A stretch of DNA of 64,000 nt, taken from Litoditis marina (taxonomy: Eukaryota; Nematoda; Chromadorea; Rhabditida; Rhabditidae). Positions 1 to 12,790 of the stretch are shown here, in pieces. A program made the translations under genes and the position numbers. How positions within the stretch are numbered: position 1 is the stretch's first letter; every line of letters starts with the position of its first letter. A model generated the notes under the pieces. That model worked only from the letters and a program-made list of their open reading frames with translations, was not told where the DNA came from and did no database searches. The DNA lies in contig OZ038440.1 in NCBI GenBank assembly GCA_964036275.1, positions 5,369,690 to 5,433,689 on the forward strand, in the 5' to 3' direction.

Positions 1-3000
1 TTAAATAATACAAAAAGTACCCAACATTACCACTAACTGATAACCTCGTCTACACTTAGCCTCAATACTTCAAAAGCATAATGTCTAAAGATTCAAGAAC
101 TACATCCAGAGTTCCGACAAGCCACCGGTATTCTAGAGTACAGAAAGTATAGTGCCAGCAGTGTGTGTTGAGTTGGTTCGGGCGCCTCCCCCAGAGGACT
201 AAAAAACCAATTGATGTTCTTTCTCTGTGCTGCGTGCAGAGCAGCAGTCACGAGTGGCGCAGGGGCAATGGATGAATGGCCGACCGATCGCGGCCCCGCG
301 ACTGCCTGGCCCCATTTGCCCCGTCGTCTTGCCAGACATACATATTACAAACGATCGGCGGCAACGATCACACGCCAACTCTAGCCAACATGAAACATTA
401 CAAAATTTGAACAAACGATGAGGTAATTGTGTTCCCCCTAAGCTAAAGCTACGTATGAATAGGAATTACCAACTTTACACAACTGAGCATATATACGTGA
501 TAACAGTCGCCAGAAACGTAGGTACCAAACTGATGTTTGGGCGTGAAGATTTCGAAAACTAAACGAATAAATTTCGACGAAAGATGCGAAAGTGGCCCAC
601 TAGGAAGACAAACATCACATGCTAGGCCGGCTAGACAATATTATGCAAATGCGTGTTAGCTGGCGAATATGAATCAGTGTGCTTTATTATTTCTGTATTG
701 TCCGGCGGCCGCGCAGCCGTGAATCACAGCAGAAGGCAGGAGCCATGGATGAAAGAAAAAGCAAGGCATTTTTCTGCATCCAAATATAGACACAACCGCA
801 AGAAAGGTGATCTTCGAAAAAAGTGCTGCATTATTGCCACATCTCTTCGCGGCTGACTATAATGTTGGCTGCCACAGACATATCTCCTAAGAAGCAGAAG
901 TTCCAACACGTTCGGCATCTCATTGGTGACTTTCTTGTGAGCGGAACAGCGACGGGTGTCTTTGGATTCGAGAATAACCAGAGAACAACAACTTTAAGGG
1001 TTTAAACAGTATGACTCGCTGTGGGGAGACTAGTCGGCTAAACTACAAGGTGCAACTGATGGGATAATCTACACTTCGTCGTGAATAAATAGACAGATAT
1101 TCAGCCAAAAAACTCTTTCCAATCAACAACTGATAACGTCAACCGTAAAATGGAAGAAAATCGGTCTTCCAGAAACCTATACAAGCGATAAGAGATGATT
1201 TGACTCAGAGCATCGAAAACCACTTTGAACGGCTCTTTACGAAGAAACAAGGAAAACTCTCGGTTTAATCTGAACTCAGACCAGAACGATATTCCAATAT
1301 ATAGTTTTCATACGCACTGCTCTCAATTTCGCAGAAGATGATGCAATACTCGATTTTAAACGCCGATAGCAGAGTGTTGGTGCTAACATGCATGTATCAG
1401 CACTCCATCGTATCTGCAGGCCAAAAGTCGAATGTGTCTGCGGTAATCAAATTAATTCTACAGCATCAGCAAACGAGTTTCTCCGCGCTGACCTGTGGTT
1501 TTATGAGAACGAGAATGGTCGATCAGTGACAGCTCACTTAGAAATTCACACGTACCAAAGTCGATTTTGAAACCAAAACAGAACTATCGAACCTACAAAT
1601 ATAATATAAACCAAAAAAAGTAAAGTTAGAAAAGAAGCCCACTACTCTGGCAGCAATAACTATCTCATTTATGAAGCAAGGTCGAATAATTGCGTCTATT
1701 AGTTATCGATAATCAAGTTGCTATTAGTAATGTTCTAGGAAACCTAGAAACGAGAGACATCTATTCAAAATCCCTATCGCCTCACAATCTCTGTTGGACT
1801 ACTACCAATCTTTCAATCTTCTCTCAGTGTGCTGGAATATCACGTGTCTAGTGGAGCCAAAGCGGCGGTGGAAAGAGACAAGGTCAATCGCACCCCGGAC
1901 AAAAACCAAATTCGAAGGCAGCTGGGAATCGGGAAACATCGGAAGTAACCGCAAGGTCAGCCGAGTCACGTTACTCCGGTACAGTAATCCAGATTAGCGC
2001 CAAATGATTCAAATATCCTCTTGTCGAGGAAAGAGGTGCTGCATATTCAGGGAAAATGACCATTCTAAGAAGAAAACGGCTTTCGTCTGTGACTATGAAT
2101 AAACAACTCTAGTGAATGGATTCTGAAGTTCGAAAACCCTAGCGACTTCACTTGCATCTGTATCTATAGGGAGATCAATGACATACCATCATCGATCATT
2201 CATTCTTTAAATGGTCAAGGCTATCAATTCGGTTAGGGTTCAAAGCTCCCAAAGCAGGTATCATTCATCTAACAGTCTTGTATATATTCACAAGCCTAGT
2301 CACAACAGTGATCTCTCGCAGAGGGAACGGAGATACATGTTGCAGTCATCACAACCCATTTTAAAGTGATATCACGAGCCGGACGCGTTGTGCGAAGCCA
2401 TTTGGCACGTCGAGAGGCCGCCAGGAAGTGACACTCAATCAACTACGACACCACGATTCCAACCTTACATACCGACTTTAGTGTATCACATCACTTATCT
2501 TAGTTGGTTACCATCTGAGAATATCTGACAAAACCATATGTGGCCATTTTAGTAGTTTTGACAAGGTACAACTCCGATCTCGGAGAAACAGAAGAAAACC
2601 AGTGCTCTACATACTCTTCGAGAGATAATCTCGCCAGGATTGGATAAGCTTCGGGATAAGCGGAGATTACATAGCGTCATATTCAATTAATGCAGTGTAT
2701 TAATATAGATACATCTCGATATCTCATAGCGAAACGTTAATAGTTCTTCTATTTTTTTTTCAAAACCTAGTCACCAAATCAAATCATGAGCAGCGCAAGA
2801 GCGAAAAAACAGTATTCATTCGCTAGTGGATCCGCACTTCAAATATGGCCTGATATATTGCGAAACGCTTCCAAAATTATGGATGGTATTGAATGGCTGG
2901 GAAATAGATGCTATTTCGAAACCCTTTTATCGAGCTGTATGTTCCTAATGCCTATATTGTGTCTCTCTACTGTGTCGTAAAAGGCGAACTTGAAAACAAA

Positions 3001-4204
3001 GGGACACGGGAGAAATACATGAAACTGCTACAATATAAACAACTACATAACCATGACAACTAGTGAAAACAATACCGTCTTAGCGGTGAATGAGCTATAC
3101 CAGAGCACAATATGGAGCTTAGCCTGCTCCATTTATGGCGAAAAATGTTGGCAAAGGGTCAAGTGAAACGTGTGCAACAAAGAAGAAACCAAGAACGTGC
3201 AATCAACGTTTCACGTGAATATCCAAATCCACCTAGAATACAGTGTATAAAACCAGACCTCTGTACAGCACGGCTGCAAAGGAGATAATGAATGTATTGG
3301 CCTAATCTGCGCAGAGGCCGCGCCGCCATCAAGAACCTTCTATGAACATCAAGAACAAGGGTCATGTCACTCTGGTCAAACGGTCATCCTATTGCTTTAG
3401 AGGGTAAACAACGTTGCAGAGGGTAAACAACTTGGAGGGTCAGAAGGTTACAGATGGTCAAAAATTGGTGCATACAGTTACTGCTCAACTCGAGCAGGCA
3501 ACATAGAGCGTAAACCTCAAACTAGTCGAGCGCAATTTTCCTCAAAAACGATGTTTACAAAAGGACCACATCATAAACGTACGTTTTTGTAAACATACAA
3601 TATGTGCAACACATAATCTGCTGATAATTGTCCGCCGAAGTTTGCACAGTGTAAATCGTTCCGCAACATTTCATAGAGAACGATATGATAGAGAAGGGAA
3701 ACTATAAATTATTTGGATGAACTTTGAAAACAAGAACATCAATATTATAACAATATTAGAACATTAGTATAATAATATTATTTGGAACGTGACAGTACTG
3801 TTCTATTGTTCCATGCCAAATACAGCACCTATACCTATATTTCCTACAACTCGATCAGTCACTCAGAAGGAGTGTAAACTAAAATCATCAACGTGCAATT
3901 CAAGATTGGGCGCTACGTTGGTTGATTATTACACCAATGTGAGTGTTCTCTGCTCCCGCACATGATAGTGCATGTCTGACCAGCCATGCATAAACATGTT
4001 GCGTGCTGACCACACCAATGCGTATTTCCAAATAATGTATATGTATTACATTTACAACGCTAAACAAACCAAGAATAATAGTCTGTTGCCTGTTCGAGAC
4101 CAAATATTCAGAAAGTTAGTCAATTTTCATAAAGTCAAATGGGTAATCAAGTGAAACGCCGTGTCAAATACAACCGGAGAATGTTCCATAATATAGTGGC
4201 TAAG

Positions 4205-4500
4205 GGAAAGAAAACTATTACCCCCACCTAATTGAAATCCTAGAAGAATCGTGCGAAGGTGGGGGGTAATTGGTAAATGGGTGGGGGGACATTGTACATC
4301 TTCGACAATGAACAATCACCCCCAGAATACAAAATGGAGGGTGATAGTACATACCCGGAACTGATGAACAATGACCCCCCACTCAACCCAAGCCTGCAGT
4401 AAATAAGCATGGTGTATAATCGCCCCCCAAAGGTGGGGGGCGATTGTAGTACGGGCCCTTTTCAACCAATTTTCGACCAGGGTGGGGGGCAAATGTAAAC
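4205..4500. repeat. G-run/C-run block, possible G-quadruplex region
   Basis: About 300 bp studded with runs of five to seven G or C (for example ggtggggggt and gaccccccac), spaced by 20-60 bp in both orientations. The same style recurs at 13715-14000. The mixed orientation suggests an inverted-repeat element with G-rich arms rather than a simple satellite. No coding meaning is seen. Confidence 0.5.
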
Positions 4501-6215
4501 TACTCCCAACTTTTGAACCCTAAAGCAAACCCCGTTCCTCAACATGAGCAAACAGAGCTAAGGCCAATACCAAATATAATATTACTGTGTGTCAAGAAAA
4601 CACAACGGCCGCGAAATGTGACTTTCATCAACCAAAAAATACGCCCCACCCAAAAGATGACACCATAAAGAGGAAAAAAGTAAACAACAAAGAGTCAGCT
4701 GTAACGACTTTGCTAGAGTTACAAATAAATATTATCTGTCAGCTCTAGAGTTGTACTCTGGTTATATTCTAGTGGTCTAGCTGATGAGTTGCGCTCTAAT
4801 TTTGTACGAGATGCGTAAAAATCGAGTAACCAAAATTGAGTATCAATGGTAAACGGTTGTCGCTTCATTTCTAATGGAAAAGCTTCGTTTGTAAGCGAAT
4901 TACAAGCCTGTAACTGGCGAAACTCAGTCTAGAAAATGTTCAGTGACATTTCTGTTGGTACCGTGCCAATATGAATAATACAAACGACATATTGCACGTA
5001 TTGCTGGTGTTATTGGCTGGCGGCCGGCCATAGCGCACCCTTGAATCGATGGACACAAAATCGGGGAAAGCCCCCCGACGAATACAAAACTAGCCCACTC
5101 GTGAACAATGAGAGAAAACTTCGAAGTGTTTCATCTCTTCTGACCTTTTCTGTCTTATTGGCAAAAATATATTGAAATTATATATAGATTTGATAGTAAG
5201 CCTTCAAACTTCGAACGCGTATGTTAGATATCCGAGAAATCATGAGTAGAATAAATACGAGATCGAATAGTGAAGACCTGTGTGAAGTGCAAACAACAGT
5301 GAAATCCATCCTCATCTTAGAGATGAACAAATGTTCACCTATCACTAATTTCGTGAGGACGTGTTTGTCAATGAACAAAGAACACAGAGCAACGCTATTT
5401 CATACACATTCTAATCAGATGATGATTGATTGAGTACGAATATGATTAGAGCATTCAGCATAAATAATTGCAGTACGACCTTGAATCTATTTACCACATG
5501 AGGCACATTAGATCATCTGGTTGAGTCAAAGCGAAGCCAAGGCCGCCTTTCAGATTTTTATTACTATAAACTCTTGGATTAGCTACTCATCTCCCGTGAC
5601 GTTTAGATAAACTTCGAATCAAGACCATAAAAAGTGGACCCACCATAATCACACATCGGAGTGCTCCTATACACAGACAGGTGAATAGATATTCGAATCT
5701 GGCGATTATACTTCTTTTCAAGTTCAGAACAGACTGCATATGGCCCAGATTGAATTCGAACCAACTGACTTCAAGAGCAAAGTGTTGGAAAATGATTCGA
5801 CTGCAGAACGAAGAACGTGACAACCACGTGGAATATTCTAGCGATTACGTGGAGTCGTGAAAATCTTATTTTCGTGGTAAGCGAAAGTGTTGAAGGCGTG
5901 TAGATGATGAATAGAAGCTAATCCTCAGAAACAGCGAGACGATAGGACAGAAGCAATACTAATGAAGGCAAACGGGGAACGACCAAGTTGCTCCCAGAAT
6001 TGAGGTAGTTACGTGTGGCAGTTATATCAGTTGGACTCGATAATACGGGATGTAGTGCCCCCAGGCAACCAACGCCTTGGCTCGCCTTGCCTATTGATTT
6101 CGGCCTCTTCACAACGTACGTACACGTAGCACAACAAACATCATTTGTTGTTGTTGTTGTGCCGCTTAGATAGATAGTTGTGTATGCGGAGTTCGAACGA
6201 GTCGTTCATCTATTC

Positions 6216-6339
6216 TTAAAGAAGGACGATTATGTGGACCAATCCCGTGTCAACGGTCCTTTAAACTGCAACTGAAAAATGTATTGCAGTTTAAAGGACT
6301 GAAGCGTTGCGATTGGACCACATAATCGTCTTTCTTTAA
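6216..6339. mobile_element. palindromic MITE, copy 1
   Basis: The two halves are inverted copies of each other: the left arm reads ttaaagaaggacgattatgt and the right arm is nearly its exact reverse complement. It starts with ttaa and ends in ttaa, so a TTAA target (piggyBac-like) is possible. A second copy lies at 51136-51258 in a PPCDC intron. No coding capacity. Confidence 0.75.
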
Positions 6340-6557
6340 CACATAAAACCCAGCTGGGTTACTGCGAGCAACCTAGGTGGTATGAGTAAAGTCAACGTAC
6401 AAGATCTAGGAACTGGGATGTGGATATTCTCTACTCTATAACCATATGAAAATTCAGCAGGTTCTAGTTCTGAATAATAGAGTTTCTTACTATTTTCTTT
6501 CCAGCTCTCATATGACATTCCAATAAGCTGAACCGACCCAACATCATCGTTATTCTA

Positions 6558-6788
6558 TTCCCTGCCAGGGGAGGGCAGGTATGGCGGGGCAAACCAAAAA
6601 AGTCAAAGAGGGGGTCGTTTTTGGTCTAGAGAGAGTTGAAAATTGCACGTTTTTGGCAACCAGAACGAAAGTACGCTCGAAATTTTTCGTTTATTTGTTG
6701 AAATTTGAGTTTTTCCATTTTTGAAAGGAGACGGGGGTCGTATTTGACTCGACGTCAAACCATTTTCTGCCCGCCCCTGGTCCCTGCT
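6558..6788. mobile_element. imperfect TIR element
   Basis: Left end ccctgccaggggagggcag and right end ctgcccgcccctggtccctg are imperfect inverted copies about 210 bp apart. The interior is AT-rich with no open frame. Probably a small non-autonomous DNA transposon. Boundaries are approximate. Confidence 0.45.
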
Positions 6789-6803
6789 AAAGGGAGGATA
6801 GAT

Positions 6804-9800
6804 CTAGATTCTTTCATAGCTTATAACCCCCACGCTCCACCAAACGCCATATAGAATAGTAAAACCATGCGGTTTTCCTTTGGATATGCTACATTTCCCA
6901 ACCTTTTCTATCTCCTGTTTGTCTCTAACTACAGTACACTTTCGCAAGATGGGGATGGTGGGTGGGCAGACGCTATCCGACTGAATTGGAAGCCGGGGCA
7001 GTCGGAGACACAGATTGTAATCAGAAACCTAAATGAAACATTATCACAACAAAATAAATGTAAAACTTGGAATAAAAAAGACAAAAAATCCCCAATTGCT
7101 TGAATGGTCTACGTCTTGCCTCAAAACGTGTAAATTGAGCCGTTCCTTATATGAATAACAAGAGATGTACAACTATGACACCGTCATTAAGCAAATATCA
7201 GCTATTCGCGTGCTGATTCATAGCTATGTGGTTTTCCGGTGTACTGTTCACTGGAGGTCAAAAAGTACTAATTGAGCCGTTTTCCGAGTTTACTGAGCTA
7301 GTAGGCAAAATGAAGGAAGCACACTATATGACTAAGTACTGAGATGTTACCACTCAATTGTATTTTGCGTGACTTAGACTAGGATGCTGAATATTCCAAT
7401 ACCCCTATCTAAATCACCTTCCAACAGTCGTGAAACATCCCTGTTTCCAAGTTCGAGTTCTCCAACTCTAGCCGCAGCAGAACTACGTCCATGTCGTTCT
7501 TTCTGAAGCCAACCACAGCCAGTTGACTGCCATCTGCAAAAAAGTTGAATACAAAATTTGTGAAAATTTTTTCATACACTCAATACCCTAATGGTTCCAC
7601 TTAGTGTATATCATTGCACCAGAGATCATTTATGCGGCGAAATGAGCGCAGCGCGACCGGTTTTAACTTTTGGATATCAATCTAACCGCGTGTAATGATC
7701 ACAGAGACCATTAATAATGAATGCATCTTCCAGAACCTCGATCGCAACAGTTTAATATTAAACGTTACATTGATGAAATGTGGGATCCTGATTAGGCACA
7801 TACTCCGAATTGAGACTTAAGATGTGAAGCTTTAAACCATCTTGACTGGGAAAGCACATGTAACACTAGCAAAGAAGAGCCCGAGAAGTTCTTCTTGATA
7901 TCATTATCAATTATCTCCACCTGTAATTATGTAATCTACCCCAACTATCCTACGCTCAAGAAAACTTGACTAAATAACAGATACAGATTCATAAACGGGT
8001 CCGACAATTTACAAAAAGTAGTCCGCATCTTGATTTGAACACGTGAAAAATATAGTCATTTTGCATCGAAAGTAGGGCAATTTTCGTGTTTACGGCGTAA
8101 AAGTAGCCCGTTTTTTTTATTTAGACTGAATTTTTGGAGAACTTCACTGGTGTTTATACGATAAACTGAATGAAAGCTAAAAGTAGGTGGTACCTTCAGC
8201 CTCGGACATCTCGACGTAGAGTCCACTGACAAAGGTGACAGCCGATAGAAGGGGACGGGCGTCACTGATCGTCTGATGCGTCTTGCGGTTGTTCCGCGAC
8301 GAGTGCAGAGGCCACAGCAGATCCAGACTGAACAATCAACTTCTACTAAATCTCGATCGTATTCTAACTAGACAGATTACTTGATCGAAAAGTGTGGCGA
8401 CATCAAGCAAAATATGACCATATTCCGTTTTGAGTGAGGACGTTAGGCAGACACCCACGCGTGAACTATTCTCTTACAATTGATACTAACTACTAACTCT
8501 TTTTGAATAACATTTCCAGTAGATTAAAGGTCTAAGGGACCTAAGCTTATCCTATCTTTCATTCCGAGTTCCACCCATCTACCACTTGGTTCCAATTAGT
8601 TTCCAACCTATGAGCATAGACTGCCAGATGGGTGTTCTGCTGCAGCAAGAAATGGGCAATCTTCCGCAACATGCTGGGCCGGTGATCTGTGGAGCCAGTC
8701 ATCGACCAGTCAGAGTCAATCAGAAGTGTCGACAGAAACTGAAAGTATAGTTCGTTTCACCCATCGATAGCAGCCAGTTACAGTACATTTTGGTGGGCGG
8801 AGTCAATTGTGTTGGAAAGTTTCCAACAGCGATCAGCCTAATCAAAATTGTGCACCAGCTGGGTCTTGAACTCAGCTGCGATAGGCGGCGCGGCGCCCAC
8901 ACGCAGCCGGCCATCTGAACATGGTCGGACCAAACTAAAAACAGTGATATCCAACCATCTTCTCTGGCCGTTTTTCATTGCTTATTTTATCACACAAAAA
9001 GTTGTTTAAATTACTCCCCGATCATGTGGTAACCTTTTGAAAACAAAAACGTTGCAAAAATACTAAAATAACCCGTTTTCGAAAATTTATTTGCAATGAA
9101 AAGACTGGCAAGCTGCCAGATCACTCGCCCGCAATGTAGGGTGCGTTCGGCCAGCATGGCTGACTGCTATCGATGGGTGAAACGAACTATACAAAAGGTT
9201 GACATACACCAGTAAGTTTCGAGTAGACCACAAAAAGTCAAAAAGTAGTCCATTTTTAGATTGTAACACGTGAAATATAATTATTTCACGTCAAACATGG
9301 ACAAATTTCCTCGTTTTCGGCAAAAAAGTAGTCCATTTTTCGATGATGTATCCACAACCGCACAAACACGACGAAAATCTAGCGCACATGCATCGGTCAT
9401 GACAATATTTCAAGACCCTAACTTGATAAACCAGATGCCAGAAATATTCGAATCAAAAACAGGCTCCCTTCCGCCATTTTTTGAAGAAAAAAAAGAGATT
9501 TAATTGTTTTAATCAAAAAACGAGTTCCCTTTTGAAATATTTTTCATACTATGTATGACCTATGATCATCGAAATGAGCTTCAGTTTTTCCCCTCCAACA
9601 ACTAATCAGACGAATTCCCATGACTATGTATTTCACTTATTCACCTGATTCGCTTCTCTCCGAGCAATATCAGCCAAAGTTCGATGTAATTTACACATCT
9701 CTGGCAGGGAAGGGTGGAAACGGAACTGCAATTACAATAAATTAACAGCTAGCAGGTGAAAGAAACTTTTCAATTATAGAGTTGCCAGTTGACGGCTCCT

Positions 9801-10587
9801 GATGTGAACTCGAATAAAAAGTATTAACTATTTGATTCCCTAACGAAACGAAGTTAACGTTATTCCAAATGAGTACCATTACACCGCCATAGTCACCCTA
9901 CACTCCAACTGGCTAAAAATACATCTTGAATTCAGGACAAAACAGCAATAATAATGAAAAAATAAAACTTCTACTAAAACTAACAGCAATAATAATAAAA
10001 AACTAAAACTTCTACTAAAACTAAATGTCAAACAAGTTTCGTGACAAGTGAACAAAAGTGGTGCATACCTTGATGAATTTGGCCTTTTTACTACTCAATC
10101 CGACCACATCACAGGGAACGGCCCAGGTACCATCCACTTCATATGGGGCCGATATACTGGCATCCAGCACAACATGTACCGGCAGGGTACGGTTGTGTAC
10201 GTTTCTGAAACGTTTTCAAAATAAGTACCATGATAGATGACATCATCAGAACTTCAGAAGATAGGAAAAATTATATATCAACAAGGTTCATACATTTTGA
10301 ACTTCGAATACCAACCTTTGCTCTGTACATTTTTTCTATACTATAATACAATTTTCACAATTGCTCTGAAAGAGTGCTGTAACTGAGCATTTGTTAGTAT
10401 ATTTCACAAATCATATTCAGGTTTACAAATCAGGTTTACACCATCTCAAAATCATGTGTCAATGAATTTCTTATGTATCCAAAAATGAACAATAACCAAC
10501 TTGTGATGCAGGGTGATAAGAAGGGAGTCGTTCTCAAATGTGCAGTCGGACTTCATTCTCGCAATAGTTCTCGGTTTGGGTTTAGTT
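6804..10587 (-). CDS. unidentified multi-exon protein gene (5' end not certain)
   Basis: Seven exons join in phase on the minus strand: 10587-10501, 10204-10069, 9725-9645, 8738-8608, 8327-8194, 7533-7418 and 7028-6804 (stop TAG at 6804). Together they give at least 302 residues. The acceptors are good (TTCAG, TTGCAG, TTTAG) and the phases agree at all six junctions, which is hard to get by chance. I do not recognise the family. Readable segments include LLITLHHKNVHNRTLPVHVV, FLSTLLIDSDWSM and GSQLAVVGFRKNDMDVVLL; no membrane segment or catalytic motif is evident. A start could lie upstream at an ATG (10793) in a CpG-rich CGCCGCCATG context, but the linking donor would be weak. The last exon may instead splice at about 6946. 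Introns carry TIR elements at 7988-8158, 8746-9190 and 9203-9345. Confidence 0.6.
7988..8158. mobile_element. intronic TIR element, 'ACACCAGTAAGGT' family (diverged copy)
   Basis: Shares with other copies the terminal pieces tccgacaatt and cactggtgttta, and the interior words aaaaagtagtcc, cacgtgaaa and aaaagtagcccg. Lies in an intron of the unidentified gene. Ends are approximate. Confidence 0.5.
8746..9190. mobile_element. TIR element with TATA...TATA ends (mariner-like MITE)
   Basis: The left end tatagttcgtttcacccatc and the right end are inverted copies for about 28 bp (8746-8774 and 9164-9190). TA flanks fit a Tc1/mariner target duplication. The ~390-bp interior has no long ORF. The element lies in an intron of the unidentified gene and stops 7 nt before an exon (acceptor CTTTCAG, exon edge 8738). 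Confidence 0.75.
9203..9345. mobile_element. intronic TIR element, 'ACACCAGTAAGGT' family
   Basis: Begins with catacaccagtaag and contains two aaaagtagtccattttt words around a short cacgtg-like hairpin. The right TIR is degraded. Intronic, like the other recognised copies. Confidence 0.5.
9943..10022. repeat. short tandem repeat, two ~43-bp units
   Basis: Two adjacent copies of a unit containing cagcaataataat and aacttctactaaaact, differing by a few bases. Lies in the intron between the second and third exons of the unidentified gene. Confidence 0.7.
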
Positions 10588-10739
10588 CTGGACAATAAGA
10601 CAACTTGAAACTGGTAAATAACAACAGAAACCGCAACAGCTGTTTCTCTACCACAACAATCAAACAAGCCAAACAGAAAGCTTATTAGCGGTGAGTAGAT
10701 CTAAAGCAAGGAGAGAAATACGTGTATGAAACATGTACA

Positions 10740-10900
10740 AAACGTAGACGATGAAAAACATGCACAATGCACTATGGTCAAGTAAACAGACATGGCGGCG
10801 CCTCCCGGCCTCTAGATCGGGGAGTAAACGGAGAACATTCGAGAAAAGGGAAGAGATAGCAGCGAGCGGCATCACGGGACAACACTACTGCTCGGCTCAA
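10740..10900 (-). promoter_or_regulatory. CpG-rich patch, possible promoter/start of the unidentified gene
   Basis: A local GC- and CpG-rich island in AT-rich surroundings, with an ATG at 10793 in a GCCGCCATG context on the minus strand, resembling YY1/initiator-type starts. It lies just upstream of the first recognised exon of the minus-strand gene. This is inference from composition and position only. Confidence 0.3.
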
Positions 10901-12649
10901 TCACTACAACTGGAGGAGAGTCCATGTTCATATCATAGGCAAAGAATAAATATACCTACTATAGAAAACAGAAATATCAATATAACATAGCACCCTTACG
11001 TTCTCCTTGAAAAAAGAGATCGTAAACAAAATTTTCGATTAACAAGAGTGTTAACGACGACGTTGCTGAGAGGTTAGCCGATTTCCGATCGTACAAGATA
11101 TAATATATGATACATGAACAATTTAGGGCTACTTGTTTGTGAACCACAAATCCAAATCGGTTGAAAAGAAACATGTTTTAGTTATTAAGTAGTTGATTTG
11201 TATAATGAACATTGAACATTTAACAAACTTGCTGAAATCAAAAAACTGTCCTTTTCAGATTTAAGAAGAAAAATTGACAAAATGGCCAATATTACTGAAA
11301 TCGAACAGTAAATATTAGCTGACTCTCCATTGATCATATCAGCCTCGGGCAAACAACATGCTGGAGACTAATACTACGGGAGCGTCAAAACAAATTCAAA
11401 ACAAGGTCAGCATGAAGTTTGAACTTGTTCGGCATACACAATTTGGACCCCAAATCTTATCTTATCAGTCAACGCTTGCTATTCACGAAGGAAAATGCTG
11501 ATACTGAAAAAAGGTTTTTACTGAAAATAATTAATTTATAATTTTACTGAATCGTCTTGAATCGATTCAGGGTATCTTGTAAGTGTCATTTTGATTACAT
11601 AATCCGTACTGTTTACGATGAACACAGTAATAGTTACTGAAAAAAGACCAAAGATAATGATGTAATTTGCAAAATGAAACACTGTTCGTTTTCAATTTCA
11701 CTTCAATCTGCCCTAGATATTTATCTTTTTAAAGCTTGAAATCGAACTATAACCTTTTACGCTGATAGACCACATTCAACGGCTGTTTTTTTGTGCGATT
11801 CAGGGTGGTAACTGGTAGAGAACAGACTTCCATTGCGATAACACTCTGCGTCTCCCACTATGTGCCCAACCTTTATTGGTTGATGCCACTTTCCATCGTG
11901 GCCAACCAAGTTCAAATAATCTAGTACCGGTACATGTTTAAGTACTAACAACGCATACTAAGCCCCTCGTGCCGTTTATGCAAATCAATGTGAATGTGAG
12001 TACATCTACATAATACACTGCGAGCTCATTTCAACCCGATTGTCCAATATTTCATAGAATACCAAGAACTTTCATAGGTAATCAGAAAACACGCACTTAG
12101 AAGAAAGTGAAAACGAGATTCCGAGTTCCCTATGTTAATCAGGTAGTGGAACAAAGCGGACAGTGGTGGAGGGAAACCGATGGTGAGAGAATAGACAAAT
12201 CATCCTTCGCGCGAACCCCGTCATCTCCGTGTGTGCCCCAAAAACAAAATGGACCAGCGCGCTGCGCTCACAGTCAATCAACCCATGAAAGGATGTCGAT
12301 GTTTTCCACTCAAAAACTTCAGCTCCCGAAGTGAACCACTACAAATATAGTGAAATGGGGTGAATATGAACATTACGATCGTTTTTTAGACGAGATCTTT
12401 ATGAGACGAATGTAAATACACGTGTCACTTCCGCACCAACGCAAAACCCCCAACTCCCTAGTAATCGGGAGTCCCTTTCTGGCAACAAATAGTAAACACT
12501 TGAAGGGGGGTAAGGTTCTGAAGGCAATTAGTGAGTATACTCAAGTACTCTCTACTCTATCACGCATCAGCATCAGAAAAAGTAAAAACCACATTTACTA
12601 GTATGAACCGCAGTGTTTCGAAGGAATTAATACATAAATGTCCCACAAA

Positions 12650-12790
12650 CGGGAACTATATGATAATTGTCAGGGCATGTTTCCCGCCTCATCATTTGCA
12701 TTTGCACTGTTTTTACAGGATTTGAATTTTGCGCAATTTTCTTTGCGCTTTGCGTTTTGTTTTTTGCGTTTTGTTTTTCGCGTTTATCGT
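12650..12790 (+). repeat. dispersed repeat, copy 1 (inverted partner at 15225-15370)
   Basis: Contains ggcatgtttcccgcctcatc followed by a ttttgcg/tttgcgttt-rich tract. The reverse complement of 15225-15370 has the same order of parts with scattered differences. These are either TIRs of one ~2.7 kb element or two independent insertions. Confidence 0.5.

Larger units (their letters stand above)
1..6803. other. gene-poor stretch, no gene supported
   Basis: I found no exon chain here on either strand. CpG-rich patches at 200-400 and 1850-1990 contain short open frames. One at 227-421 (+) reaches a stop after 64 codons; another at 1850-1950 reads open on both strands. No splice partner or recognisable domain supports any of them. 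The stretch holds a G/C-run block (4205-4500), a palindromic element (6216-6339) and an imperfect TIR element (about 6558-6788), annotated separately. The rest is AT-rich and featureless to me. Confidence 0.5.

Noticed and set aside
199..421. CpG-rich overlapping ORFs at the left edge
   Set aside because: Could be a terminal exon of a gene outside the window, but no acceptor, domain or partner exon decides it.
1794..1997. possible exon at 1850-1955
   Set aside because: Open on both strands with no preferable frame or splice partner; left out of the gene list.
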